From NCBI RefSeq assembly GCF_014192105.1, contig NZ_JACHXK010000028.1:1-64000 (forward strand): a stretch of 64,000 nt of DNA. The letters are read 5' to 3'. The stretch is from Paenibacillus phyllosphaerae (lineage in GTDB: Bacteria > Bacillota > Bacilli > Paenibacillales > Paenibacillaceae). Each line of letters starts with the position of its first letter. The first letter of the stretch is position 1. Of this stretch, positions 37,983 to 46,678 are shown in pieces. The notes under the pieces were generated by a model. It was not told the DNA's origin. It did no database searches and worked only from the letters and a program-made list of their open reading frames with translations. The translations under genes were made by a program, and so were the position numbers.

Positions 37983-38025
37983 AAAAAGCTATCCCTCCCG
38001 TTCGTACGGTGAGAGATAGCTTTTT
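37983..38025. terminator. Bidirectional terminator between the cyclase gene and argH
   Basis: AAAAAGCTATC and GATAGCTTTTT form a stem with A- and T-rich ends on both sides and an inner CTC/GAG plus CGT/ACG stem. It serves the plus-strand cyclase gene (6 nt after its stop) and, from the other side, the end of the arginine operon. Confidence 0.9.
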
Positions 38026-38067
38026 GGTCCTTATCGCTAGGTGCGCTTGAGGAGCGCCGCGTGAAAC

Positions 38068-39483
38068 TTAGCGGCTCTTCTCGCTATATTCGGCGACCCA
38101 TGCAGCCGTCTGATCCAGCTCGCGCTCTGCGCGGGCGATGGCTTCCGCGACCTGCGTACGTGCCGTGCCGCCGTACACGTTGCGGGCGTTCACGACTTGC
38201 TCCGGCTGCAGCACCTCGTAGATGCGATCGTCGAACAGGTCAGAGAATTGCTTAAATTCGTCGATGGTCAGATCAAGCAAGTATTTGCCCTGCTGGATAC
38301 AGTAGAGCACCGTCTTGCCGATGACTTCGTGCGCTTGGCGGAACGGCAGCCCTTTGTTCACGAGGAAGTCGGCGATGTCCGTTGCGTTCGAGAAGTCCTG
38401 ATTGACCGCTTGGCGCATCTGTTCCTTGTTCACCTTCATCGTCGCGATCATCGGCGCGAACAATTGCAATGCCCCTTGGAGCGTCTTTACGGTATCGAAC
38501 ATGCCCTCTTTGTCTTCTTGCATGTCCTTGTTGTAAGCAAGCGGCAGCGACTTCAGCACCGTCAAGAGGCCAATGAGGTTGCCGTATACGCGACCGGTCT
38601 TGCCGCGGACAAGCTCCGGCACGTCCGGGTTCTTCTTCTGCGGCATGATGGAGCTGCCTGTACAGAACGCATCGTCGAGCTCCACGAAGCGGAACTCCGT
38701 GCTCGACCACAGAATAAGCTCCTCGCTCAGACGGGAAAGATGCATCATGATGATCGACGCTTGCGACAGGAACTCCAAGATGAAATCGCGGTCGCTTACC
38801 GCATCCAGGCTGTTCTCGTAGACGCGGTCGAAGCCAAGCTGGCTCGCGACGAAATGCCGGTCAATCGGGAACGTCGTGCCTGCCAGCGCGCCAGCTCCGA
38901 GCGGCAGCGTGTTGATCCGCTTGTAGCTGTCGGACAGACGCTCGGCGTCGCGGCCGAACATCGAGACGTACGCCATCAGATGATGGGCGAACAGAATCGG
39001 CTGCGCCCGCTGCAGATGCGTGTAACCCGGCACGATCGTGTCGAGATTCGCTTTCGCCTGCTCGATAAGCGCTGCCTGCAGCTTGTGCAGCAGGTCGACG
39101 AACTCGACGACGCGCTTACGGAGATACAGGTGCATATCCGTCGCCACTTGGTCGTTACGGCTGCGGCCGGTATGCAGCTTCCCGCCGACAGGACCGATAT
39201 CTTCAATCAGCGACTTCTCGATATTCATGTGAATGTCTTCGTCCGAGATCGAGAATTCGATCTCGCCGGCCTTGATTTTCTCCAGCACGCGGTTCAGGCC
39301 TTGCTTGATCGTCTCCACGTCATCCGCCGGCAGAATGCCCTGCTTGCCGAGCATCGTCACATGCGCAAGGCTGCCTTGGACGTCTTCTTCGGCCAGCTCC
39401 TTGTCGAACAGAATGGATGCTGTATATTCTTCAACCAGTTGGTCGGTTTTCTTGGTAAACCGGCCTCCCCATAATTTACTCAC
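38068..39483 (-). CDS. argH: Argininosuccinate lyase
   Basis: ArgH splits argininosuccinate into arginine and fumarate, the last step of arginine synthesis. The 471-residue protein begins [21 protein letters not shown] and contains the fumarase/lyase signature [16 protein letters not shown], with [13 protein letters not shown] and the histidine-containing [11 protein letters not shown]. Length is normal. The start is a GTG with AAGGAGC 8 nt upstream. It is the last gene of argCJBDFGH. Confidence 0.98.
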   Translation of the reverse strand: MSKLWGGRFTKKTDQLVEEYTASILFDKELAEEDVQGSLAHVTMLGKQGILPADDVETIKQGLNRVLEKIKAGEIEFSISDEDIHMNIEKSLIEDIGPVGGKLHTGRSRNDQVATDMHLYLRKRVVEFVDLLHKLQAALIEQAKANLDTIVPGYTHLQRAQPILFAHHLMAYVSMFGRDAERLSDSYKRINTLPLGAGALAGTTFPIDRHFVASQLGFDRVYENSLDAVSDRDFILEFLSQASIIMMHLSRLSEELILWSSTEFRFVELDDAFCTGSSIMPQKKNPDVPELVRGKTGRVYGNLIGLLTVLKSLPLAYNKDMQEDKEGMFDTVKTLQGALQLFAPMIATMKVNKEQMRQAVNQDFSNATDIADFLVNKGLPFRQAHEVIGKTVLYCIQQGKYLLDLTIDEFKQFSDLFDDRIYEVLQPEQVVNARNVYGGTARTQVAEAIARAERELDQTAAWVAEYSEKSR

Positions 39484-39580
39484 GTTCGTCCGCTCCTTTT
39501 CGTATAACCCGCTGCTCGTTTACTGATGCAGATACGGCCCCGGCCCGTAACGAACAGGTGCCAGGGCCTGTATAAGGTCC

Positions 39581-40819
39581 TTATTGGTTCTTGTTTTGCT
39601 CCACGCCCGAAGATACTTTCAGACGAAGCGCGTTCAGGCGGATAAAGCCCGTTGCATCGCCTTGGTCATAGGCTTTGGACGGATCTGCTTCCATCGTCGC
39701 AATGTCCGGGTTATACAAGCTCACCGGGCTCTTCACGCCAGCGCCGATGATGTTGCCTTTGTACAGCTTCAGACGGACGACGCCGGTCACATTCTTCTGG
39801 CTCTCTAGCACCAACGCTTGCAGGGCAAGGCGCTCAGGCGCGAACCAGAAACCGTTGTATACGAGCGTCGCATACTTGGAGATGAGCGAATCACGCAAGT
39901 GCATGACGTCGCGGTCCATCGTGAGCGACTCCATTTTGCGATGCGCGGTGAACAAGATCGAACCGCCTGGCGTCTCGTACACGCCGCGGCTCTTCATGCC
40001 GACGAAACGGTTCTCGACCATGTCGACGCGGCCGATGCCGTGCTTGCCGCCAAGCTCGTTCAGCTTCTCCATCACGGCCAGCGGACTCAAGCGCTCGCCG
40101 TTGATCGCGATACAGTCCCCGCCTTCGAACGTCAGCTCCACGTATTCGGCTTGATCCGGCGCGTCTTCAGGTGCTACGCTCAGCACGTACATGCCCTTGT
40201 TCTCTTCTGCCGATGGGTCGAACCAAGGATCTTCCAGCATGCCGCTCTCGAAGCTGATATGCAGCAGGTTACGGTCCATCGAATACGGTTTCGCCGCGGA
40301 AGCTTGTACCGGAATGTCGTGTTTCTCGGCATACGCGATCATCTCGGCACGTCCTGGGAATTGCTCACGGAACTCCTCGTTGCGCCATGGCGCGATCACT
40401 TGGATGTCCGGCGCGAGCGCAGCCGCCGTCAGCTCGAAACGAACTTGGTCGTTCCCTTTGCCTGTCGCGCCGTGCGCGATCGCCGTTGCGCCTTCTGCGC
40501 GAGCGATCTCGACCATGCGCTTAGCGATCAGCGGACGCGCGATCGACGTGCCGAGCAGGTACTGGCCTTCATACAGCGCGCCTGCTTGGAACATCGGATA
40601 GATGAAGTCCTTCGCGAATTCGTCGCGGAGGTCGTCGATGTAGATTTTCGAAGCGCCTGTTGCCAGTGCCTTCTCCTCGAGGCCGTCAAGCTCTTCCTTC
40701 TGGCCGATATCGGCCGTGAACGCGATGATCTCCGCGTCATACGTTTCTTTCAGCCATTTTAGAATAACGGACGTATCCAGACCGCCCGAATATGCGAGTA
40801 CGATTTTTTCCTTCGCCAT
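39581..40819 (-). CDS. argG: Argininosuccinate synthase
   Basis: ArgG joins citrulline and aspartate using ATP to give argininosuccinate. The 412-residue protein shows the PP-loop ATP site [17 protein letters not shown] and the signatures [10 protein letters not shown] and [13 protein letters not shown]. Length is normal. It follows argF after a 172-nt gap that holds the triple hairpin repeat. Confidence 0.98.
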   Translation of the reverse strand: MAKEKIVLAYSGGLDTSVILKWLKETYDAEIIAFTADIGQKEELDGLEEKALATGASKIYIDDLRDEFAKDFIYPMFQAGALYEGQYLLGTSIARPLIAKRMVEIARAEGATAIAHGATGKGNDQVRFELTAAALAPDIQVIAPWRNEEFREQFPGRAEMIAYAEKHDIPVQASAAKPYSMDRNLLHISFESGMLEDPWFDPSAEENKGMYVLSVAPEDAPDQAEYVELTFEGGDCIAINGERLSPLAVMEKLNELGGKHGIGRVDMVENRFVGMKSRGVYETPGGSILFTAHRKMESLTMDRDVMHLRDSLISKYATLVYNGFWFAPERLALQALVLESQKNVTGVVRLKLYKGNIIGAGVKSPVSLYNPDIATMEADPSKAYDQGDATGFIRLNALRLKVSSGVEQNKNQ

Positions 40820-40857
40820 GGTTCTCCCACTCCCGTTCGTGTAGTTACTTGTTGATT

Positions 40858-40995
40858 AGCTGAATGCTGCGATCCTCACTAAAGGATCGCAAACCAATCA
40901 GCTGCTGAATGCTGCGTTTCTGATACAGAAACGCAAACCAATCAATTCGTAATGAATGCTGCGTTTCTGATACAGAAACGCAAACCAATCATTAC
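40858..40995. repeat. Three tandem structured hairpin repeats between argF and argG
   Basis: Three units (40858-40903, 40906-40944, 40949-40995) share the constant words TGAATGCTGC and GCAAACCAATCA but differ in both stems. Unit 1: outer AGCTGA/TCAGCT, inner GCGATCC/GGATCGC, 8-nt loop. Unit 2: inner GCGTTTCTG/CAGAAACGC, loop ATA, outer stem only TGA/TCA. Unit 3: outer GTAATGA/TCATTAC with the same inner stem as unit 2. The unpaired strands ATGCT and AAACCAA between the stems are identical in all three. Stem sequences therefore change together while the internal loop is fixed, the mark of a selected structure. Unit 3 overlaps the argF stop codon. Confidence 0.92.
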
Positions 40996-41948
40996 ATTGT
41001 AGCCGCCATAATCGCTTTCTGCGCATGCAAGCGGTTCTCCGCTTGGTCGAAAATAATCGAGTGCTTGCCGTCGATGACGCCTTCGCTCACTTCTTCGCCG
41101 CGATGCGCCGGCAGGCAGTGCATGAACAGATAGTCGCTCTTGGCATACTTCGCCAGCGCTTCGTTCACTTGATAATTCGCAAAAGCAACCTCGCGGTCCT
41201 TCTGCTCCTGCTCGAAGCCCATGCTCGCCCATACGTCGGTATAGACGACATCCGCGTCCGCGATCGCTTCCTTCGGATCATGGCCCACGTGGATGTTGGC
41301 ACCAGTCTCCTTCGCATGCAGCTTCGACAGATCAACGATCTCTTGATCCGCTTCATAGCCTTCAGGCGTCGCGACCGAGATGTTCATGCCGAGCTTAGCC
41401 GCGCCCATCAGCAAGGAATGCACCATATTGTTGCCGTCGCCGATATAAGCGATCTTGAGTCCCTCGAGACGCCCTTTGTGCTCCAGAATCGTCTGGTAGT
41501 CGCACAGCGCCTGACAAGGATGGTTCGTGTCCGTCAGACCGTTAATGACCGGTACCGTTGCGCCGCGGGCCAGTTCGACTGCCGTGCGGTGGGCGAACGT
41601 GCGGATCATAATGCCATCCAGGTAACGGGACAGCACTCTGGCCGTGTCGGAAATCGGCTCGCCGCGTCCGATCTGCAGATCGTTCTTGCTCAGGAACAGC
41701 GCTTGGCCGCCCAGCTGGTACATGCCGACCTCGAAGGATACGCGCGTCCGGGTGGACGACTTTTCGAAGATCATGCCGAGCGTCTTGCCCTTCAACGGGT
41801 GGTATACCTCGCCGGACTTCTGCTTCTGCTTGAGTTCGATCGCCAGGTCGATCAGGTAGCGAACTTCTTGCGGTGTATAGTCAACAAGACCAAGGAAATC
41901 CCGGCCCTTGAGGTTAAAAGCCAATTCTTCATTCAACGTAGATTGCAT
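40992..41948 (-). CDS. argF: Ornithine carbamoyltransferase
   Basis: ArgF makes citrulline from ornithine and carbamoyl phosphate. The 318-residue protein shows the carbamoyl phosphate motif KSSTRTRVSFEVG, the ornithine-site HPCQALCDYQT and the C-terminal HCLPAHRGEEVSEGV. Length is normal. Its stop codon is inside the outer stem of the nearest hairpin repeat. It sits between argD and argG in the operon. Confidence 0.97.
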   Translation of the reverse strand: MQSTLNEELAFNLKGRDFLGLVDYTPQEVRYLIDLAIELKQKQKSGEVYHPLKGKTLGMIFEKSSTRTRVSFEVGMYQLGGQALFLSKNDLQIGRGEPISDTARVLSRYLDGIMIRTFAHRTAVELARGATVPVINGLTDTNHPCQALCDYQTILEHKGRLEGLKIAYIGDGNNMVHSLLMGAAKLGMNISVATPEGYEADQEIVDLSKLHAKETGANIHVGHDPKEAIADADVVYTDVWASMGFEQEQKDREVAFANYQVNEALAKYAKSDYLFMHCLPAHRGEEVSEGVIDGKHSIIFDQAENRLHAQKAIMAATM

Positions 41949-41975
41949 GGAGTTCGTCCTCCTTCTGAAGTGTTT

Positions 41976-43169
41976 CTATACTGCTGCCGGCAGCTCTGCC
42001 AACATGGCGCTAATAATCGCTACCGCTTGGTCGATCTCCTCGTGCGAGACGAGCAGATTCGGCAGCAGGCGAATGACGTTCGGTCCTGCCGTTACGACGA
42101 GCAGGCCGCGCTTCTGCGCTTCGATGACGAGCTGTCCGACAGGCTCCGTGCATTCGATCCCCACGATCAATCCCTTGCCGCGGATATCCGTGACGAACGG
42201 GTTCGCGCCGATCTTGTCCTGCAGCTGCGCTCTGAGGTAGTCGCCCGCCTCTGCGGCGCGATCGAACAACTTGCCGCCGGCGATCGCTTCTACGGTCGCC
42301 TTGACCACAGCCGTCGCGATCGGCGTACCGCCGAAGGTCGAGCCATGGCTGCCGGCGCTGAACGCTTCGGCCAAGTATTCTTTGGCGAGCATGGCGCCGA
42401 CCGGGAAGCCGCTGCCTAGCCCTTTGGCCAAGGTGAAAATATCCGGCTCAATGCCGTAATGCTCGTAGGCAAACAGTTTGCCCGTCCGGCCCATGCCGGT
42501 CTGAATCTCGTCTATGATGAGCAGCAGCCCATGCTGCTTGCACAAGGTTACAATATGCTGCACGAATCCCGGATCTACCGGATGAACGCCGCCTTCCGCC
42601 AGCACCAGCTCCAGCATGATCGCCGCCGTCTTATCGGTAATAGCCGCCTCAAGCGCCTGCACGTCGTGCAATTCGACATGGCGGAAACCTTCCGGAAGCG
42701 GCAGGAAGCCTTCCTTCACCTTGTCCTGCCCGGTCGCGGTCAGCGTCGCCAACGTCCGGCCATGGAAGGATTTGTTGAAGGTGATGATCTCGTATCGGCC
42801 ATTGTCCGCGATCTTCTGCTGATAGCGGCGCGCCAACTTGATCGCTGCCTCGTTCGCTTCCGCTCCCGAATTGCTGAAGAACACGCGATCGGCGCAGCTG
42901 TTCTCCGTCAGCAGCCGAGCCGCCGCTTCTTGATTCGGAATATGGTACAGGTTCGACACATGCCACAGCTCGTCGAGCTGCTTCTTCAGTGCCTCTTTGA
43001 TCACAACGGGCGCGTGGCCCAGATTCGTAACGGCAATGCCGCACATGAAGTCCAAATACTTGTTCCCTTGGTCGTCCCACAGCCAGCTGCCTTCCCCCTT
43101 GACCAGCGCGATCGGGTATCTGGCATAGGTCGGGAATAGCGGGCTTGCTTCTTGGATAGCTTCGCTCAT
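41976..43169 (-). CDS. argD: Acetylornithine aminotransferase
   Basis: ArgD is the PLP enzyme that makes N-acetylornithine from N-acetylglutamate semialdehyde. It shows the class III aminotransferase hallmarks: FSNSGAEANEAAIKLAR, the PLP site LLIIDEIQTGMGRTGK and the lysine in FTLAKGLGSGFPVGA. The ATG at 43169 is chosen because GAGAGG lies 11 nt upstream; seven more codons are open before it. It lies between argB and argF. Confidence 0.96.
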   Translation of the reverse strand: MSEAIQEASPLFPTYARYPIALVKGEGSWLWDDQGNKYLDFMCGIAVTNLGHAPVVIKEALKKQLDELWHVSNLYHIPNQEAAARLLTENSCADRVFFSNSGAEANEAAIKLARRYQQKIADNGRYEIITFNKSFHGRTLATLTATGQDKVKEGFLPLPEGFRHVELHDVQALEAAITDKTAAIMLELVLAEGGVHPVDPGFVQHIVTLCKQHGLLLIIDEIQTGMGRTGKLFAYEHYGIEPDIFTLAKGLGSGFPVGAMLAKEYLAEAFSAGSHGSTFGGTPIATAVVKATVEAIAGGKLFDRAAEAGDYLRAQLQDKIGANPFVTDIRGKGLIVGIECTEPVGQLVIEAQKRGLLVVTAGPNVIRLLPNLLVSHEEIDQAVAIISAMLAELPAAV

Positions 43170-43252
43170 CTCACGGTTCACCTCTCTCATTATGGCTGTT
43201 CCTCATATGGAACATGTATGCAGCCGCCTCAAGGCAGGCGTGCGCTTGCCTT

Positions 43253-44041
43253 TTATTCGCTCTGTACGATGCGGGTTCCGATTCCGCCCTCAAGCACCGC
43301 TTTGCTCAATACATTCGGCTCGTCTCCGTTGACGATGACGACTTCGCGCACATCGCCCTGGATGCATTGGATCGCGGCGCGAACCTTCGGAATCATGCCG
43401 CCGTAGATTTCGCCGGTTGCGATCATCTCGTTAATCTCCGCGACCGTTACCGACGGCAGCACCTTCTTCTCGCCGTCAACCGTCTTCAGAATGCCCGGCA
43501 CGTCCGTGACGACGATCATCCGCTCCACGCCCAGGTGCGAAGCAACCGCGCCCGCAGCCGTATCGGCGTTAATGTTATATCGTTGGCCTTGCGCATCGAT
43601 ACCGATCGGCGCAATGACGGGAATATAACCCATCTCCATAATACCAGCAATGATCGCGGCGTTCACGTCCGTCACGTCGCCGACGAAGCCGATCTCATCG
43701 GCATTCGCCACAGGCTGGGCAATGATGAGCTGGCCATCGACGCCGGACAGGCCGATCGACTTGGCGCCGCTCTGCTGGATTTTGCGGACGATCTCTTTGT
43801 TGATCCGGCCGGCAAGCACCATCTCCACGACGTCGAGCACCTCTTCGCTCGTCTTGCGAAGGCCGTTCACGAACTCGCTCTCGATCCCAAGCTTCGTTAA
43901 CGTCTCCGAGATCGCCGGTCCTCCGCCGTGCACGATAACAGGCTTAACGCCGCTCTCCTGGAGCGCGCGCAAATCGGCGAAAAAGGATTCCGGCAACGCC
44001 GCCAGCGTGCTGCCGCCGCATTTCATCACAAATTGCTGCAT
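43253..44041 (-). CDS. argB: Acetylglutamate kinase
   Basis: ArgB phosphorylates N-acetylglutamate and is often the feedback-controlled step. The 262-residue amino acid kinase shows MKCGGSTLA, the substrate loop VIVHGGGPAISETL and YNINADTAAGAVASHLG near the C-terminal lobe. It starts very close to the first strand, so it lacks the N-terminal helix that arginine-sensitive ArgB enzymes use for hexamer formation; this suggests it is arginine-insensitive. Confidence 0.96.
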   Translation of the reverse strand: MQQFVMKCGGSTLAALPESFFADLRALQESGVKPVIVHGGGPAISETLTKLGIESEFVNGLRKTSEEVLDVVEMVLAGRINKEIVRKIQQSGAKSIGLSGVDGQLIIAQPVANADEIGFVGDVTDVNAAIIAGIMEMGYIPVIAPIGIDAQGQRYNINADTAAGAVASHLGVERMIVVTDVPGILKTVDGEKKVLPSVTVAEINEMIATGEIYGGMIPKVRAAIQCIQGDVREVVIVNGDEPNVLSKAVLEGGIGTRIVQSE

Positions 44042-44067
44042 CGTACTTGTTCCTCCTGCTTCTCGCT

Positions 44068-45312
44068 TTAAGTCCGGTAAGCTGCGTTGATACGCACGTA
44101 ATCATAGGTCAGGTCGCAACCCCATGCCGTCGCCGCGCCATTGTCCATATTCAGGTCGACATGAATGACGACCGTATCGCCCTTCAAATACTCGAGCGCC
44201 ACTTCTTCATCGAAAACGACCGGACGCGATTGCGCCAGCGTCACGATGTCGCCTAAACGAATATCGACGGTCTCTGGATTCACCGGTTGGCCTGCACGGC
44301 CAACGGCCGCAATAATGCGTCCCCAGTTCGCGTCTGCGCCGAACACGGCGGATTTCACGAGCGACGAGCCGATGACCGTCTTCGCGATTGCCTGCGCCGC
44401 CTCATCGGATACCGCGCCGCGCACTTGCACCTCGACAAGCTTCGTCGCGCCTTCGCCGTCGCGCGCAATGGCTTTGGCCAATACTTCGCATACATAGCGC
44501 AAGCCTTCCACGAACGCCGCCCAGTCCGGATGAGCTGGCGACAATTCGTTGTTGCCGGCCAGACCGCTTGCCATAGCGACCAACATATCGTTCGTGCTGG
44601 TATCGCCATCGACCGTGATCATGTTGAACGTCAGATCCGTCACTTGGCGGAGCGCGCCTTGCAGCGCCTCGCTGCCGATTGCCGCATCGGTCGTCACGAA
44701 ACCGAGCATCGTCGCCATGTTCGGGTGAATCATGCCCGAGCCTTTGGATGCGCCGGCGATATGTACCGTCTTGCCGTCAATCGTAACGCTAACGCATGCT
44801 TCCTTTTTCACCAAATCCGTCGTCAGGATCGCTTGGCAGAAGTCGTCTGCCGCTTCATACGAAGAGCCGAGCTTAGCCGGCAGCGAAGCCGCCCCAGAAC
44901 GGATAGCCTCCATCTTCAACAGCTCGCCGATTACGCCGGTCGATGCCACTGCGACTTGATCTGCCGAGACGCCGATGGCCGTCGCGAATGCTTGACGCAT
45001 CTCGTAGGCATCTTCTTCACCCTGCTGGCCCGTGCACGCATTGGCATTGCCGCTGTTCACGATGATCGCACGCAGCTGGCCGTCTTGCCCGATGCTGTCC
45101 TTCGTCACTTTGATCGGCGCCGCTTGAAAAATATTCGTCGTATACACGCCGGCAGCCGCTGCCGGAACCTCGCACACAATCGCGCCAAGGTCATGACGGG
45201 TTGTCTTCTTCAGCCCGCAATGCAATCCTCCGGCCGTAAACCCTTGAGGCGTCGTTACCGAGCCTCCCTCAACAATCGTAAAGGATGTATCCTTCAAAGC
45301 CTCTTGTCCCAT
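44068..45312 (-). CDS. argJ: Bifunctional ornithine acetyltransferase / N-acetylglutamate synthase
   Basis: ArgJ recycles the acetyl group from acetylornithine to glutamate and in many Firmicutes also starts the pathway with acetyl-CoA. The 414-residue precursor contains the self-cleavage site in HPNMATMLGFVTTDA, where the threonine after Ala becomes the N-terminal nucleophile of the beta chain. VNSGNANACTGQQGEEDA and FNMITVDGDTSTNDM are family signatures. No separate argA is visible, consistent with a bifunctional enzyme. Confidence 0.96.
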   Translation of the reverse strand: MGQEALKDTSFTIVEGGSVTTPQGFTAGGLHCGLKKTTRHDLGAIVCEVPAAAAGVYTTNIFQAAPIKVTKDSIGQDGQLRAIIVNSGNANACTGQQGEEDAYEMRQAFATAIGVSADQVAVASTGVIGELLKMEAIRSGAASLPAKLGSSYEAADDFCQAILTTDLVKKEACVSVTIDGKTVHIAGASKGSGMIHPNMATMLGFVTTDAAIGSEALQGALRQVTDLTFNMITVDGDTSTNDMLVAMASGLAGNNELSPAHPDWAAFVEGLRYVCEVLAKAIARDGEGATKLVEVQVRGAVSDEAAQAIAKTVIGSSLVKSAVFGADANWGRIIAAVGRAGQPVNPETVDIRLGDIVTLAQSRPVVFDEEVALEYLKGDTVVIHVDLNMDNGAATAWGCDLTYDYVRINAAYRT

Positions 45313-45360
45313 GATTGGATCGCGTCTCCTTCTCTATCGGTTGACTGTGAGATCAGTTCC

Positions 45361-46410
45361 TTACGGATATGCCGGAACGAATTGCAGTCCGAGCGTCTCG
45401 TCCCAGCCCATCATCAAATTCAAATTCTGGATGGCCTGGCCGGCCGCCCCTTTAACCAAGTTATCAATGACGGACACGATCGTTACGCGTCCGGTACGTT
45501 CGTCGACGGCAAAGCCGATGTCGCAATAGTTCGATCCCCATACTTCCTTCGTCGATGGCACGGTACCCTCCGGACGAATACGGACGAACTTGCGGCCTTC
45601 GTAGTACTGACGGTACAGGCCGATGAAATCGGCAGCCGTATGCTCGCCTTGAACCGTGGCGTACATCGTACTCATGATGCCGCGCGTCATCGGTACGAGA
45701 TGGGTCGTGAACGTCGTCACTACCGGACGCCCCGCTACGTCGGAGAGCACCTGCTCGATCTCGGGAATATGCTGATGCTTGTTGATTTTGTAAGCTTTGA
45801 AATTCTCGTTCAGTTCCGAGTAGTGCGTGCCTAGATTCGCGCCACGGCCCGCTCCGGATACGCCGGATTTCGCATCGATAATGATCGTCGACGGATCGAT
45901 GAAGCCAGCCGCAACCGCCGGGACAAGCCCTAACAGCGTTGCCGTCGGGTAGCAGCCCGGATTGGAGATGAACTCGGCATTTTTCACCGAGGCTCCGTAC
46001 ACTTCTGCCAGACCGAATACGGCCTTATCGATAAATTGCTGCTCCGCCGCTTCTTTCTTGTACCATTCGGTATAGGAATCGCGCGACTTCAAGCGGAAGT
46101 CGCCCGAGAGATCAATGACCTTCAGGCCCGCATCCATCAAGGACGGGGCGAGCTTAGCCGCTACGCCGGCCGGCGTAGCCAGGAAGACAACATCCGCCTT
46201 GCTCTTGATGACTACCGGATCGACATCGTCCAACAGGTCCGTGCGAATCTCGCTCAGATGCGGGAAGCCTTCCGCGATCGGGGCTCCTGCGCTCGATGAT
46301 GAAATGACTGACGTTACCTCCGCCGTCGGATGGCTGGCCAGCAGCCGAATCAGCTCTACGCCGCCATAGCCGGTCGATCCTACGATTGCTACTTTAACTT
46401 TCTCGCTCAT
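45361..46410 (-). CDS. argC: N-acetyl-gamma-glutamyl-phosphate reductase
   Basis: ArgC reduces N-acetylglutamyl phosphate to the semialdehyde with NADPH. The protein starts VKVAIVGSTGYGGVELIRLL, a Rossmann nucleotide site. The catalytic cysteine is in ISNPGCYPTATLLGL, and GVSGAGRGANLGTHYSE and HQHIPEIEQ follow. The ATG at 46410 has AGGAGAG 8 nt upstream; seven further codons are open. It is the first gene of the operon behind the ARG-box promoter. Confidence 0.97.
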   Translation of the reverse strand: MSEKVKVAIVGSTGYGGVELIRLLASHPTAEVTSVISSSSAGAPIAEGFPHLSEIRTDLLDDVDPVVIKSKADVVFLATPAGVAAKLAPSLMDAGLKVIDLSGDFRLKSRDSYTEWYKKEAAEQQFIDKAVFGLAEVYGASVKNAEFISNPGCYPTATLLGLVPAVAAGFIDPSTIIIDAKSGVSGAGRGANLGTHYSELNENFKAYKINKHQHIPEIEQVLSDVAGRPVVTTFTTHLVPMTRGIMSTMYATVQGEHTAADFIGLYRQYYEGRKFVRIRPEGTVPSTKEVWGSNYCDIGFAVDERTGRVTIVSVIDNLVKGAAGQAIQNLNLMMGWDETLGLQFVPAYP

Positions 46411-46579
46411 CCTTGTTTCTCTCCTATCCACAGACTACAGCTGCATATTGTACGCGAAGCGCCGCCTCTTCATTCTTGCCTGCAAGCAGGCTAGCAAAGG
46501 GGCCGCCTACCACAAATTATGATATCTCCACCTTACAACAGCTTAAGCTTAAAAAGGAAGGTAGAGGAAAAAATAAAGT

Positions 46580-46617
46580 CCTGTATTATTATACAAATGT
46601 CGTTATATAAATACAAC
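46580..46617 (-). promoter_or_regulatory. Arginine operon promoter with two ARG boxes
   Basis: On the minus strand TTGTAT (46616-46611), 17 nt, TATAAT (46593-46588) form the promoter. Two 18-bp ARG boxes overlap it: 46580-46597 matches TNTGNATWWWWATNCANA at 17 of 18 positions, and 46600-46617 matches at 15 of 18. They are 2 bp apart, the usual spacing of ArgR/AhrC operators. Repression of argCJBDFGH by arginine-bound ArgR/AhrC is therefore expected; the regulator gene is not in this window. Confidence 0.85.
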
Positions 46618-46669
46618 ACAAAAATGACCCTCCCATGTCAGCATTGCCATGCCGAGCAAGGAGAGCCAT
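46618..46669 (-). terminator. Intrinsic terminator of the YitT-family gene
   Basis: ATGGCTCTCC (46669-46660) pairs with GGAGGGTCAT (46633-46624) using two G-U pairs, and TTTTTGTG follows on the minus strand. The T-run abuts the upstream ARG box. Confidence 0.75.
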
Positions 46670-46678
46670 CGCTTTTGT

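Noticed and set aside
40858-40995. CRISPR array or attenuator at the argF-argG repeats
   Set aside because: Only three units, separated by 2-4 nt without spacers, each self-complementary; no cas genes. There is no T-run to make them terminators.
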